A stretch of DNA of 64,000 nucleotides from Oscheius onirici (GCA_932521025.1 OW051469.1:5096398-5160397), one strand, 5' to 3'. Shown: positions 48,547-61,786, counted from the stretch's first letter. The notes: a model not told the origin generated them from the letters alone. Numbers and translations are program-made.

Positions 48547-50834
48547 TAGTAGACACTCCTAGTCAAAGTAGACTGTCGAAGAGGCATAGTTTCTGACTTT
48601 TGGCGCTGTTCTTCCTTTACTGGGAAAATCTTCCAGAGAAGTTTGTGCAGTACGAAGTGACGAATCTCGGGAATTCTGGAAAGTTGTGTCTCGGTGAACA
48701 CTCAAAGCTCACCTAGTCGCATAAATGATCGGATTTGTCAGCGTTTTTATCATAATTGTCAGAAGGACGACAATGGAAATGACATGAATCATGGCTCCAC
48801 TCTTTCTAAAAAAAGTGCTTTTCCAGAAAGTGTCGGGAACTTACTGGTAGAGAGGCATTCCTTCGGCTGTCAAGATAAAAAGTATACTCGCTGGCATCCA
48901 TCCGATGAGGAAAGTTCCAAAAATTAGGGCTGCTGTGATGACGGTTCTTCTGCCACGAGCGTTGGTAGCCGAGGCCGTTTTGGAGCGTACCTGAAAGTTT
49001 TTTGTATTCCTTGGTTTCTCTGTCACGCGATCAAAGACGAGATGAAGCGATAATATTGTCTAACTGTTGAGGTAGTGGCCTGGTGGAAGTGACCAGAGAC
49101 TGTCGAGTGAGAGCAACGTCTAAGTCTCTCTACGTCATAGATCTCTTTCATCAGAATAATTAGAGTCTCTCCATTGTGCTTTGGACTTTCAATGAGGGAC
49201 TAGTCATGAAGGCCAAATTTCCGGCTGTAATAGCATAAATAGGAGTGGAATACAAACAGTCGTAAGAGCTCGAAATGAATACCAATAGAAAAGCGATCTT
49301 TGCTTGAAACTACTTACTCTTTATGGGATCAAGTAAACTGTTAGTTTGAGCTAAATAGGTGTTAGGATGATATAAGTGACAAACTGTTGACAGGGAAAAG
49401 TTGAATAAATGCTCACTTCGCTGACTGTGGCCAACATCCTTGTATAGAGAACTGACGTTGTTATGATCATAACGATGATGATCAATGAGATCGTGAGACG
49501 GAAAGGCAGGTTGAAGTAGAAGCTGCCTCGAGCACAGTCTTTCACTCTGAAATGGATGTTTTTCGTTAAGTTTTGGTAGAAAATTCATAAGTGTGTTTCT
49601 CTGCCATTCTCTGGTTAGCAATGTTTCTCAGACTCACCTGTATCCTTGATCTTCCCAGCTCCAAAAGTACAAGATCAAACCAATTGGCGGCACAGTCCAG
49701 ATGAGAATGATTATGACCTGAAAAATGTACTCTAATCGAGTACAGGTAAGACGAACCTGAACAAGTCTCAAAGGAAGCAACTTCTGATGGTCGAAAGGTC
49801 TCGAGATCTGGATGTAATGCACAAAGGCCAAGGCGACAAGATGGAAGATTCCTGTCAGGAGACCGCCAGTTCGAAAAGCCTGAAAGTCCCTCTTTTAGTC
49901 ATGTTTTCTATAATTGGTAGTCTTTTGAAAAAGTTGGTTCACTTGTCAGTCAGCTCCCTCTTCCCTAACTTCATTAGTTCATCAGTCAGCCCTCTCCCGT
50001 CGTCAAATATGCAGAGTTGACTGCCGATTAGAAAGACCAATGGAGTCATCATCTATTGGAAGGAGAGGACATCAAAAATCGAAAGGTAAAGGAAGTGATG
50101 CCGAATAAGTACGGTTCCGGTTTTCAGAAAAAGTTGTAAAAAGATCTACAGTACCACCGTCACTATCTTAGTAACAGAGTTCATATCAAGAAATCAAAAG
50201 GATCCTAATGTGGAAACGAATTTGTTCATACTGTTCCATTTAAGTTCGAAAATTTGATAGTTATCGAAAGATTTAGCCCACTCACCTCCATCGTCAGTGG
50301 AAAACAGTAGTTTGAATGCGTCAAATTTAAGACGACCGGCTTGTAAGAGTTCCAAAACAACGAGAAGGCCACAACCAGCGATGTCCAGGTATCGGAAAGA
50401 GCCAACGAGTAGGTCAATTCCAACGAGGTGGAACGGCTCTGAAAGATTTGCGTCCTGTTTACAAACAACAAGAATGCATGCAAAACGATTTCTTTAAAAT
50501 TAGTATATGTCTAGAAGGGGGTGGTAGTTGAAGCGTTATTGTATTTTCAGCAAGATCATGCAAAATTATAGAAAAACGACGCGAGAGGTGAGGTAGTTAC
50601 TTACAAAGTCCATAACACTGCGACGATTCTGAAGAGATTTTTTTGGAATATATCTTGGCTTGAAGAGTGTTTGGAAAATAATTCAAGATCCTTCTGAGAT
50701 TCCCTGTCCCTTTCTCTTACCTTGACATGCCACCTGGACAGAAAAACGGCAATGTTCAGAAGGGCAGCTAGAGCACAGAGAACGACAATGATCGGAATGC
50801 AGATTTCGTAGAGGAACGATTTCAGTTCTGTCAT
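48547..50834 (-). CDS. Orphan rhodopsin-type GPCR
   Basis: Seven membrane segments appear in order on the minus strand. The ATG (50832-50834) directly follows a TTTCAG, which may be a trans-splice site. TM1: ICIPIIVVLCALAALLNIAV. TM2: ELTYSLALSDTWTSLVVAFS. TM3 ends FVHYIQISRPF. TM4: VIIILIWTVPPIGLILYFW. TM5: LTISLIIIVMIITTSVLY. TM6: TAALIFGTFLIGWMPASILF. TM7: ISIVVLLTIMIKTLTNPIIY, which contains the NPxxY motif. The tail ends LTRSVY. At the DRY position it reads VHY. The NPIIY and the W-P of TM6 place it in class A, probably an amine- or peptide-type orphan. It is not one of the large chemoreceptor families that I recognise. Confidence 0.75.
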
Positions 50835-53800
50835 CTGAAAGAAGTTTGATTTGAAACGTCAAAAATGAATGAGGGAGAGGGCAGAGAAAAAGGAAAGACA
50901 AGGAAGTTCCAAAGGACTTCTGGAAAACTATACGAATTCAAATTCCCACCATCAATTTGAATTCAAAATACGCTATGAAAAGATCATATTTTCCCTGGGG
51001 AGGCGGCAATCCACCCACCTTGCGTGCGTTTCCTAATTTTCATGCTTGATGACCTAGAGCTGCTACTATACTGTGTAGGCGGGTCGTTTGATCGAGTGGA
51101 ACGTAATTTTTCTTCATTTTTTTAATTTGAAGGCAATGAAAATGACGCGAAGGGGTGTAAACATAGGTGAGATCAAATTATGAAGATACTGTAAGTTTGA
51201 AGCGTCTTATCCTACTACCAGTTGATTTACTAAAACTTTTGAAGTTAGGTTGTTTCGCGGATGAGTAAAGTAAAAGCAGGAAATTGGGAAAAGACGAATG
51301 CATCGGAAATGGAATAGAAGAGGGACAAGTGGTATATCTCTTGGCCGCTGGCAGAGACATATGGACATAGGAACTCGACCTACCGGAACTCGACTTTTGA
51401 AAAGGTCCACAGATCACCTATCGAAGCTATTGAGATCTGAGAGTGGACTGGATCCGGTTAGTTTTGGTGATTGTCGTCAGAGAAGATCTCCCTGCCTGGA
51501 CGACGCGAATACGACTCAAAAAGGTGATGATCTGGCTTAACAAGAGACTGCCAAAGTAAATCTTGACAGGTACACGTGCACTTTGCAGAACATGGAGAAG
51601 CTAGAAATCGGAGGCATTTGGATCGAAAGGACAGTATAGAGTGAGCCAGTGACTATTTACCTAGGCACATGAAAATTGTATTTCCCACTGGATACACAAG
51701 CCTTATAGTTTGGATTACTGAGAATGCCACAAGTATTTTTAGATGTATTGTTGCGAAAAAATTGCTCATTGTATGTCTGGGGAAGTGTATTTTTGACCAG
51801 TTTCTCAGCCTTTTCAAGAAAAGGTTGAAAAACAGGTGTTGTTTCAAGAACTTCAGTTGTTATATTTTAGCAACTTGCAGAGCGAAAAAAGGGTACCAAA
51901 TCCCCTGGATCGTGAACGAGTCCCGAGGCTAGAGCAGACTGAAGAACGAAGGACAGGAGGCGTGGTCCCGGTCTCTCGACTCTTCATTCGACTCTCTCCC
52001 ACATTATTTCATGAAGACTCTTCAAAAAAAGGAAGAAGGAACGGACTTGAAGTGACAAGTTGTTGTTTCTTGAATCGTTAAAGATGAGAAGAGGAAACTT
52101 AAAAAGACTCTTTTGGTCAAAAGTCAGGAGTCGGAGAAAAAAGTCGCCTCTGTGACTCTGAGAAACAATGTCTGAGAGTTAGTTCAAAAAGAGCAGAGCT
52201 CAAAAAGTGATCCCGTTCTCTTTATCCCTGTAACCCGATGCGTCTGGGAGTTGTATAATGGGTCCAGTTGAAATTATAGATGACCAATAGGGGGATAAGG
52301 AAATAGGACGAGGCTGAACTATGGAACGGAAGTCAATCTTTTAAACTAGAATTCGTAAAACAGATCCAGCAAGCTGGCTGCGTAGATGAAAGAGCTAGAG
52401 AAAGTTCAATGACAGTACGGTAACGACACTTTGCTATTCAGATGAAAGAATTCGAGGGATCTCCTTGTCGCCATCTTTCCTCGCTTCTACACAAAAATAT
52501 TTGCTTACACATCAATTTTCTCGGATTGGATTCTCTTCGGCCGTTCACTTTCGTCGTTTTCTGGAATGCGCACAACAATGACAATAAACGTCCACAGATG
52601 ACGCCAAAATAAAGGAGACATTGGCTGTTTGGAATAATAGGGATCTGCCTTCCTATAAACTAATGTCTTTCTACTTCCAAACTAGTTCAGCAACTTTGAA
52701 AAGCTGTCTAGAGGGGACCTAGTTTTAAAAGACCTGTAACGGTAGGAGTTAGAGAGGTTTCTGACCTGTATACCATGAGAACGTCTCTGCAGAAAAAGAC
52801 ATCAAAATATTTTGGCCAATTGTTCGTATCCTAGATACAGATCTCGTAAAAAATGTTATGAAAAGGATAGTTTTCGAATTTTAAGACTTGTATATCTCTG
52901 CTCAAAAACCGGATTTGCAGGAAGAAAGGTCAAGCAGTTCGTTGAGGCATAATTTCCGAAAAAAACAGAAAACTGATTCAATAAACAAGTTGCTGTTTGC
53001 CTAGACGACAACACCTAATGTACTTAATTTGATTGCAGCCTTCCTGTTTTTGTCTTTCTGGCGGTGTGGGCGTGGTGAGGCGGAAAAATGAGGAGGGATG
53101 GCGCGAAAAATTGGCACCTGATCTTTCAGAGAGATGTGGGAGTAGGTAAAGGGAGATGTGGGAGTAGGTACAGAGGGAGACGAACAAAAACCTGTCAAAT
53201 AATTCAGCCGAACATAAACCGACTCTGCTGGGGCACTTGTTGTTCCCGAAACCTCTTGTTTTTTGGTTCTGGGGGTTCGTAAGTCCAGAGCAGCTGTTCC
53301 TCTTCTCCTGGACAATTGGAAAAGTACCCTGTTAAACGCAGAAGAACGCTCATGGAATTTTTTCTCGCCAGAAGTCGTTCAAAAATGAAGAATTATTGAG
53401 GCAGGTGCGGTGAGATAAGAACTTTTGTTTAGTTTGGTCGTTTTTGTAATGAGGTTGTATTACAAGTGAATACAAGGAATGAGTACTTGAGAGTTTCTGG
53501 AAAATCCCAACAGAATCCAATTAGGCACTTTCCCACACTTTTTGCGACAGCAGTGGGTGTGAATCCAGTGGTCTGTGCCCTGAAAGACATTCATGTGAAA
53601 AAGTAAAAGAGTTGTTATCTGGATACGGGGGTACACAGTAGAATTTATAACCTAGGCCGTTTAATCTTTGACTTCGAAAGCTAATTTGAGATGGTATTTT
53701 CCCTATTTACTTGCAATGGAAGCATTATTCATCGCTACACGGGTTCGGATGCCCTTACCATGTAAATCTTATCTATTAATGTTAATGCTCAATGTCAAAG

Positions 53801-55294
53801 GCTCAATACCGAAAAAAAAATCACAGGCTCTTGTTACGGAAGGAATGACATGAAAACCTAGTTATTCTTGCAAAACAGAGAGGAGACATTCTGAGCAATC
53901 TCATCGAGGGAGGACGGGTTCAAAATTTGATCGAGAGGCTTTCTTCCAGCCTATATCACGTTAATTGAAGGCCATGGAAGGGACGTCACCAGGAACGATG
54001 TGGGCGAAAGACACAGAAGGAATGGGTTATATGAAATATGGAATCATGGAATATACAGGAAGAAGAAACGAGGAACTGTCTCTCTCACTCGGTAGAGGAA
54101 GAGTCTCTCACAATCAGAGGAAATCAATCCAAAAGCATCTTATTTCCCCCTAATCCGCCTGGTCAAAGCAATCGAGAAAAAGAATAGGTTCGATACTTTT
54201 TGAAGGTTTTTTTACTGATAGCGCGGGGGCAGAGGAGCAAACAATTCTAAGAATCCCAAAATGACTAGAATTAACAAAGTTGTCCAAAGGAAGCTTTGAA
54301 TCGCGAAAGGAAAAATGAAAAAGTTTCATGAATAGACGGAGGTGCCCGAACGGCATCGAGTGTTATTAGTTGCACAATAGGGAGCAAAACAGAGGGCTCT
54401 GGAGAGACCAAAAACACTCGAAATTTTATGATTAACAACTTTTCTGGAGAGGGAACAACAATAGTTTTTTTTTGCTGACAACTTTTTCTGTACAAAGCAT
54501 ACTATTCTTCTAATTACAGTGAAACTCGTTACTCTTGATTCATTCCTTCAAGTTTTCTAGGGAAAACAGGTTCAATGGCAGGCAAATTGGTGACAAAGGT
54601 GAAAGATTGACATGATCGTCTTTTTCCAAATTATGTCATCACAAAATTGAATAGGGGGCTAAGTACTCGACTCGAGAGCATCCGGGTGCAGAGAGCGTTC
54701 TCAATAAAAAAGCCGAGGTACATCTCTTGATAGCCTTGCAACATTTTAAACTTTTCCGTCTGGAAGGTAAGAAGTAGCGGAAGTGTCAAATTTAGTAAAG
54801 TTATTTGAGGAGCAGTTTATGCGGGAAATTGAGAGACGGAGGAGAGTAATAATAGATAGACTTGTTTTTTTCTAATGATATAGATGAACTAAAGTGGAAA
54901 CTCTGAAGAGACAGGAACAGAAAATAGATTTAGTATTTGGAAGCCAATCGGGAGAAAAGGACGACAATAAGTCACGGCGAGTCATACTCTTTTCCTTCTC
55001 GTTATCGTGTGTTCGGAAGCCATATAGAAGAGACATAATGGGGAAAGGGGAGAAAGAATGTGATCGGAAAGGCTCCAGTCTTCTATGTTCTTAGATTTGT
55101 TTCCCAGTTCTTTCTAGAAACTTCTAGTAACATTTTCCCGTTAAACGCAGACGTTCTAAACCAAACAAATTGTAGACTTACAAGGACTGAGAAGTAAACG
55201 TTTTCAGTTACGTGCCAAGTTATGCCAAGCTAAGGCTAAAATTGTAACAAAGTCGAACTAATATGCCAGTGGTAGAGAATCAATCAACAAGAAG
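50835..55294. other. Gene-poor 4.5 kb
   Basis: No gene is firmly supported. One minus-strand stretch near 53225-53310 reads like a terminal exon (EEEQLLWTYEPPEPKNKRF) after a CCAG acceptor, but I found no partner exons. A tandem 18-bp duplication lies at 53131-53170. Confidence 0.4.
53131..53170. repeat. Two copies of an 18-bp unit
   Basis: gagatgtgggagtaggta occurs at 53131-53148 and again at 53153-53170. It is a short local duplication. Confidence 0.7.
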
Positions 55295-56120
55295 ATGCGC
55301 TTCTGCCTGCAGTCGGTCTCCACTCGCCTCTTCTCGTTCACTCCGAACAAACTGGAGACGTATCCCCGTCAGATCAAACATCTTCGCAACTATAACACAA
55401 AAGAAGGCTAGTTTGGCTCTCTGTTCAATCCCAGCCTCCAGATATCGCCCACGACTTCGATGGCTTTAAGCTGATTCGAGCTCGTACTCTGCATCTGTTC
55501 ATTCCTACTCTCCAAGACTTCTTCAAGAGCAAACTTACTTCTCAAGGAGCTGGAATGACGATGACTCCTTGTGGCCGTTTCTCTTCAACGTCACCCGCTA
55601 CCCGTACAGCTACTTTGCTCTGAACATGTCCGATGAGATTGTCGGAATGGCTCTACAAGACGTCGTCTACAAGAACAACAATCTGAATCCGCGTTCTCGT
55701 TTCCCGGTCGAAGCGAGCGGTCCGAAAGATCCGTCCCATCTCGTAAGAAATGTGCTCGGAAACGGCAAAGAGCGTTTCTTCAAGATTCTCGGCATTGATC
55801 GCTACATCCATAACGTGGTCAGCTAGCTTCCGTCCGTTCGCCGTCGTCAGAAGTTCAGCAGCACCATCTATCCGTTGGTCATGAAACACACTGTTGAAGC
55901 TGCTGCTCGTGACGGATTCCAGTATAATGTTGGCATTGCGACTGGAGAGGGAAGTCTGAGGAACTTGGCCAAGCTGAACTACAAGAATTCGGAGATAATT
56001 CACGAGGAAATGTACAAGGACTTCGATGGAAACCCGTGGCTTCCGAATGGCGAGAAACATCTTATGCTCGTCTCGATGGACCTCATCGAAGCACACAAGA
56101 TCCGTGCCTTCGAGAAATAA
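55295..56120 (+). pseudogene. GNAT-type N-acetyltransferase, disrupted
   Basis: The GNAT fold moves acetyl from acetyl-CoA to amines. The ATG at 55295 gives MRFCLQSVSTRLFSFTPNKL, then (after a 35-bp GC-AG intron) GFKLIRARTLHLFIPTLQDF. A frame shift near 55545-55560 is needed to reach WPFLFNVTRYPYSYFALNMS and DEIVGMALQDVV. Then comes an in-frame TAG (55824-55826) in the acetyl-CoA-binding motif A region (LPSVRRRQKFSSTIYPLVMK). The frame continues to a good C-terminus (EGSLRNLAKLNYKNSE, ending IRAFEK). A 33-bp intron (55818-55850) could remove the stop, but only by deleting the RRR motif. I favour a recent pseudogene. Family assignment rests on the EIVG strand and motif A. Confidence 0.55.
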
Positions 56121-56350
56121 ATAAAGTAAAAGTAATAAACGTTAAAAGTAAAAGTAATAAAGTAATAACGATGGTCTAACACAACAACTATTTTTATATT
56201 TACAAACAAAATCCATGCAAAAAAGTTTGTAGATGCAATTATTTAATTGAAAAGTTTTGAACTTTTTGAAGAAGCAATTACTTTGGAATTGTTGTTCGAC
56301 TAGCGAAGTACGTCATCGATAGCTTCCACTTTCTACTGATCGATTCCAGA

Positions 56351-57456
56351 ATGGAGCTCTTGGACACGTTTGTGATGCTGCTGACGGATTCTCTCCTGAA
56401 CTGCAACTATCAAGAAGCTCCGCACTCTGAACAGTTTTTTCACGAAATGCCAAGATCCTTTATCGTCGCTCTCTCCGTCGCCAGCGTCCTCTGTCTCATC
56501 ACCGTTTCTCTGGCCATCCTGCACATTCTCTACATTTCCATCTACATCACTCAGTCGGATCGTCGTCTCTTCATCGTCTATCTGGCCTCGACGGCTCCAT
56601 TCGTCTCCATCTCATCACTGGTGGCCATGTTCATGCCGAGGATCTGGTTCCTCTCCCATCTCATCAGCTTTCTCTACTTTTCCGTGGCTCTTTGGGTCAT
56701 CATCTGTCTTCTGATGCAGATCTTCGGCGGCCACTTCTCTCTAGTGACCAAGGTGAGCGAACGTCTGCAGCACATTGAGGTCGCGACTCCTCCCTTTTGC
56801 TGCCTTCTGCCCTGTCTGCCAAAAGTCAAAGTGGACAGTCGGAAAATCAGAATCTGCGAGTGGATGGTCATTCAGGCGCCGGTAGTCCGTCTTCTGGCCA
56901 CGTTTATCAGTCTGGTCATCTATTTCGACTATCAGGAAAACGGATTAGTTCCTCTCAAGGTAAGATACATACTGACAGAGATAATTTTAAAATTAGGTGA
57001 TCGACATTGTCACATTGCCGTCGCTCTTAGCCGGGATCTACGGCTGTCAGATTCTGGTAGCTACCGTCTCCCATCTGGAAGAGCTGCTCTCCTACCGCTA
57101 CATTGTCGTCTTCAACATTTTCGACTTTTTCTTCTTCTGCTTCGGTCTCCAGCAGAACGTGTTCGACTTTCTGGCCAGAGTTGGCGCTTTCGGATGCGGC
57201 TCTGGACCTTTGCCTGCCGTCGAGACCGCTTTCTGTAATTTTCTGAGCATTCTTGAACAGAACCATTCTTTCAGTCTGGAAGAATTTCTGTACCGTCTTG
57301 GAGGCTTTCTGTGTGACTATCATCTCCACGATCCTGCTCCAGCCTTCTCGATCGGCCTTCTTCGACAAACATCCCAGCTGTCAAGTGACTCAGCAGCAGA
57401 CAGTCGAAGGTCCGCAGGAGAGCAACGAGACCGAAGAGAAGCCCTCGTCCGGATGA
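56351..57456 (+). CDS. OST-alpha/TMEM184-type membrane protein
   Basis: Organic solute transporter alpha subunits are seven-span membrane proteins that, with a beta subunit, export sterol and bile-acid conjugates; worms have several osta genes. Exons 56351-56959, 56997-57234 and 57275-57456 join in phase to about 342 residues. A hydrophobic TM1 (FIVALSVASVLCLITVSLAI) is followed by the family block RRLFIVYLASTAPFVSISSL, then FMPRIWFLSHLISFLYFSVA, and LLMQIFGGHF. The Cys-rich loop CCLLPCLPKV matches the OST-alpha CC...CLP element. Later spans are in VVFNIFDFFFFCFGLQQ and AFCVTIISTILL. The cytosolic tail is Gln/Glu-rich. Confidence 0.85.
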
Positions 57457-57937
57457 ACACTTAATCGATCCAATTAGTAAAAATAGTCTTTGAATCCTTC
57501 TTTGTAATCTACACAATAACTTTCAGACTCTAACAGTCTCGCATCACTTTATTTTCGCGACATTTCTGCCGGCTATTAGTCAGAGACTCCGATCAGAAAA
57601 TAGGAGTCCTCTTCGCGGAAGAAAAGTTTCTGATTTGCTTTAAAATTCAGTTTTTCTTTCCCTTTGATTCCGTTCAACTCATGGATTAGACTCTCCGCCG
57701 CAACTTTTTAGCCGAGTCTCCTTTCTCCTTCCTCTAATAAATTCCTCCAATTCCCAGTGCGGTCCAATTGAAGGCACCAGGACTTCGGCGGATGTGTGCC
57801 ATTGCTTCTCAATTCTGGGCAGCTATCTCTGTGTCCCCTTTTAGTTTCAGGCGGTCTTCCCCACACTCCGCCCCCTTTTCCGATTCCTTTTCTTTCTCCC
57901 ATCACCCATCTCTCTCAGCGCTCTGTCGCTATCATCG
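57457..57937. other. Intergenic gap
   Basis: 3' flank of the OST-alpha gene and upstream region of the next gene. Pyrimidine-rich; nothing else is recognised. Confidence 0.4.
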
Positions 57938-60900
57938 ATGAAACGGGATGCGAGACAACAACTCATGATCGTCACTACAATTTTATTCATTTCCTGCTTT
58001 TCATTAGGTACCACTGGTGAGTTTCTCAATTTATTTTTATGCTGAAAATTGTAGACCATTCAAATCAGGGATTAATATTGTTTTACACCGCCAAACCTAC
58101 GCTACAAAATTTTTATTATGAGGATCAAGAAACAATGTCGTGAAAGTGCATTACAACTGTTTTGAACCCACTGATAAAGTCGATTACAACAGGAAAAGCG
58201 TCAGTTTTGGGGGGACCAGACGGACTCTTGTCCATGACAAATTGTTTGTTCGTGTCTCTTTGGTATTTGCTGAACAAGGCAAATGGAGTCATTTGAATTG
58301 GCTGTCTCTTTCGAAGTTGAAAGTATGGTAAGAGACTATCAAGAAAATCTCGACAAAAAGAGAATGTGCAAAAAAGAACCCTTTTTCCATAAGAAACGTT
58401 CCCTTTCTCTCACCATTAAAAGCTCCTGAATAGTACGATTAGAAATCTGACTCTCTGTGTCCACTCAACCCATCCCCCTTTCACGGCTTCGTCGAAGCGT
58501 GAACGTCTTCTCAATGGCTCCGCTAACTCGGAGGAATTGTACAACTTACCTATTTTTGGGTCCCTCTTTTCACACCCGTGTCAGCTGATAATCATCGGGG
58601 GATTAGTGCAACATGGGGTTGCCTAATCGGGACGACGCGGGAAGGGACATAGGAAAGGTTCTTTTCCTTCTAAGTATCCAGCCCCTATCTCCAAAATCCG
58701 AGCACGCATAATTCGCCGCTGAAACGTCTTCAATGGCGTCCGGGAGTAGCTCCCTAGAGGACACGGGGAGTAATCTCGTAAAAGACTGGGAACAGAAATT
58801 GTTGCGAGTTGAATAAAAAGAATTTTAGAATCTACGACCGGCTGTCTACTTCCCTGGCCTGGAGAATGGCTCCAGAACGAGAAGCCCTTCAATATCTCAC
58901 ATACTCAGCTGGGACAACTGGGCTGGTGTCGGCAGCATCGTGGTGGTGAAGAGTATCTTTTGGCTAGTCAGACGTAAGGCTTTCTTCGATTAATTGTTTG
59001 CCAGGAAATCAGGAAACACCAAACTTTCAGAGAGAGAGGGGAATGTTTCCGCTGTCTGATCGCCTTCCCCGTCCACTACAATGCTCTTCAGTATAAAATC
59101 AGTGAGTATTTGCCGAAAGTTCAGTCATTTTTCATTTGAAAAACTCATTAGCCATGGTACGCAAACCGCCAAAGCGGCTCTCAGTAGGCATAAATCAGCT
59201 CGGACAAAAAACGGCCTAAATTGGTCTCGAAAACGAGCGACGACCGCCCTTGCCAATTTGGAGAATGGCCGCCGTGAAAACGAGCTGACAGATGGGGTTT
59301 TGGGTATTTTGTGATGAGTCATAAAGGGGCCAGCCGCTTTTTAGTTACTTGTGATACCAAGAGTGTTTCTACAGATTTTGAATTCCACATTTTTCAGTTG
59401 TCAAATATGTCCCCTTTTGTACTCCAAATTATCCCCTAGCAGCCAATTTTCTCGCTTCCAATGTGTGTGCAAAAGCTCCATTAGCAAAGATATTTTTTGG
59501 ACAAGGGGACGAACAAATTGGTTGGTAAAATTAGGGCTATCCAGGCGTTAACTTAGAGCTGATTAAAGTAAACACGTTTCAACAGAATTTTTCAGCCCAA
59601 TGCATCTTCGATCCCAAGATGACAGTGGACAAGTGCAGGAGACATTTCACTGGAGATGCCGTGATGCACACCTTGTTCAGAAGTGAGTTGTTTGCTATCA
59701 ATTTGAGAGATGCATTCCAACCTTCTCAGTAGTCTCCTCCACACAAAATGACCCTTGCAATTTGAGCAGCGACGATTCACCAATTAGCAGGGCAGCGATA
59801 TCGTTAGCTGGCGACCCAGTGGACCAATTCCCACGATGTATCTCTGTCGCTCCATTATTTGGTATTCGGAGAAGTGAAACCAGTGGGCTGGATCCGACCA
59901 CCAAAGTTGTACTGTAGATAAATAATTCCAGAAGATGCAACAGTCATTCCGTGTCCACTTGAAGCGCCGCTCAACTTTACCTATCACGACAGTATCGGTA
60001 CGTGCAGTAGCCGTTCATCTAGCATTGCAAGGTGAGTGAGAAAGTTCTGAGATTGCAGTCATTGTTTATTTTAGGTGCTCCCAATGGAACCGACTAGCGT
60101 TGCGGTATCAAGCCTGTCCAGAGAATCCAAATCGCGAAGCTTCAGGTATTTTTCTATTCAGTCGACAGAAGGAAAGTCGGTTGAAGACTTATAAATTCCA
60201 ACAGTCACTCATCTCCCGGCCATAATAATCTGTTCTCATCTTCTTGTGGAAATGTGATTGACACCCGGCTGGCGATAACGTAGTCAGGAATTAGGCTGGG
60301 CAAGGCGCCGGTCAATTTGGTCAGAGCCACTCAATTTCTGACAGCCTATGGCACTTGAGAGATCCGTGCCGGCAATTGGCTGGACAACTTTATGGGGAGG
60401 ATCTGGAATTCAAGCAGATTCGGGAACTGCTAAATAATCCATTTTCAGTGTCAGAAATGGAATGTATCGCTGCCTGGACCGCCATGGGACAGCTGTACTT
60501 TGCTGCGAGGATTGGCAACAAACGAGGCGAAAACTACAGATGTTTTGTCAGTTCTTTAATCATCGTTCTTACACAAAAAATGTACAGATTATTCAAGAGG
60601 CCGGCTCATCAGGTCTTTTGGGAATGTCAGCCGATTCCGGCTGTCAGGAACTGACACACATCGGAGCTGCCGCCATGACTATTCATTACAGACAAGGTAC
60701 TTTTCCGTTTTACAAATTAAAAATTGCGTTTTTTCCAGCTGCCGAAGTTCAAGCAGAGTGTGATTTCCCTTCATATATGTGGAAACACGAAGGAAAGAAA
60801 CACAGACATGAATGGACGAGTATTGTCAACTCAATGGTCCATAAAATTCATAGAGGTATGTTAAAGAAAGTTTGTATGTTAAAACACGCTTGAGGTTCTT

Positions 60901-61786
60901 GGACATCGTCTTACCGTAACCGCAACGATACAATTTGGACGTGTACTGAACGCAAAGAGAAAGGTCACGTTCATTACATGAGAGCCTTTGTAAGGAAAGG
61001 CTGCACAGTTGGATATCAGTGCATACAAGTTGGTTCGAATCTTTTCATGTAAACAAAAAGGCTAGATCCTTCGACGTAAAAAGCACCTCCTTCAAATCGC
61101 CTACAGTCCCATCAGCTCGAACGAGTTTGAAGACTGCATGGAAATGATCGTCGAGCACAGCAACACAATTATCCTGGACGGACATAAGGTAACTTTTTTT
61201 GTGAAAAAGAGTATTAACCTTTGATTCAGGACCAATGCTCTTTGCGAGGCCGTCACTACTCTCCACATTGTCCATCCCCAAGTCTGACAATCGGTTGTAA
61301 TGGAGAAAAGTTGAAATTGTTGAGAGAGTGTCACACTGATGACTACGGTAACTTTTCGTGGTTTGTAGAAGATTTCACGAAATTCAGAAAGTTACGCCTG
61401 TGCTGCACATTTCACAGAATATGGGACAAAGTTTATGATTATGAGGCAAGAGGAAACTGGGAAGCATTTGTGCTTGGTGAGCTTTCTATTTACTTATTCA
61501 ACTGATTTTTAGGCACAGTCCACCCGTGCCAACAGCCTTATTGAAATCTACGACCACGTCTCCTGTGATCATTTCACAATCGAAGAAACCTATCCATCTT
61601 TGGTCATAAACGTCACCAGTTCAGGTACACATTTTAAATTTTTAGTTTATTAAATAAATTTTCTTATCAGAACCCTGCAACACATCTCTGCTTGCGGGAT
61701 TCTTGTACAGTTCCTCCTCTTCTACTTCGGATTTTATCCTACCCACTATATTTATTGTTGTTGGCTTGTTGTCGAGCCTAGTGTAG
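57938..61786 (+). CDS. Cys-rich secreted, probably GPI-anchored protein
   Basis: The first exon (57938-58016) encodes a signal peptide (QLMIVTTILFISCFSLGTT) and is followed by an 811-bp intron; other introns are about 35-65 bp, plus one of about 470. Exon 2 (from 58828) starts in matching phase with CLLPWPGEWLQNEKPFNI, then ERGECFRCLIAFPVHYNALQ, CIFDPKMTVDKCRRHFTG, CSQWNRLALRYQACPENP, AWTAMGQLYFAARIGNKRGE and ECDFPSYMWKHEGKKHRHEW. The CxxPxxxGxW and CxRC pattern and the order of Cys blocks resemble the DUF7042-DUF7045 group of ecdysozoan surface proteins; that link is from memory and uncertain. The C-terminus ends in an uninterrupted hydrophobic tail (FILPTIFIVVGLLSSLV) after a small-residue serine run, as in GPI-anchored proteins. 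Function is unknown. About 16 exons; internal joins are by eye. Confidence 0.75.

Noticed and set aside
53001-53315. Minus-strand frame with a plausible terminal exon
   Set aside because: The EEEQLLWTYEPP stretch looks coding, but I found no partner exons, start or poly(A) signal.
61029-61042. A ggttcgaat sequence resembling the tRNA B box
   Set aside because: It lies in an intron of the Cys-rich protein gene, with no A box or cloverleaf around it.
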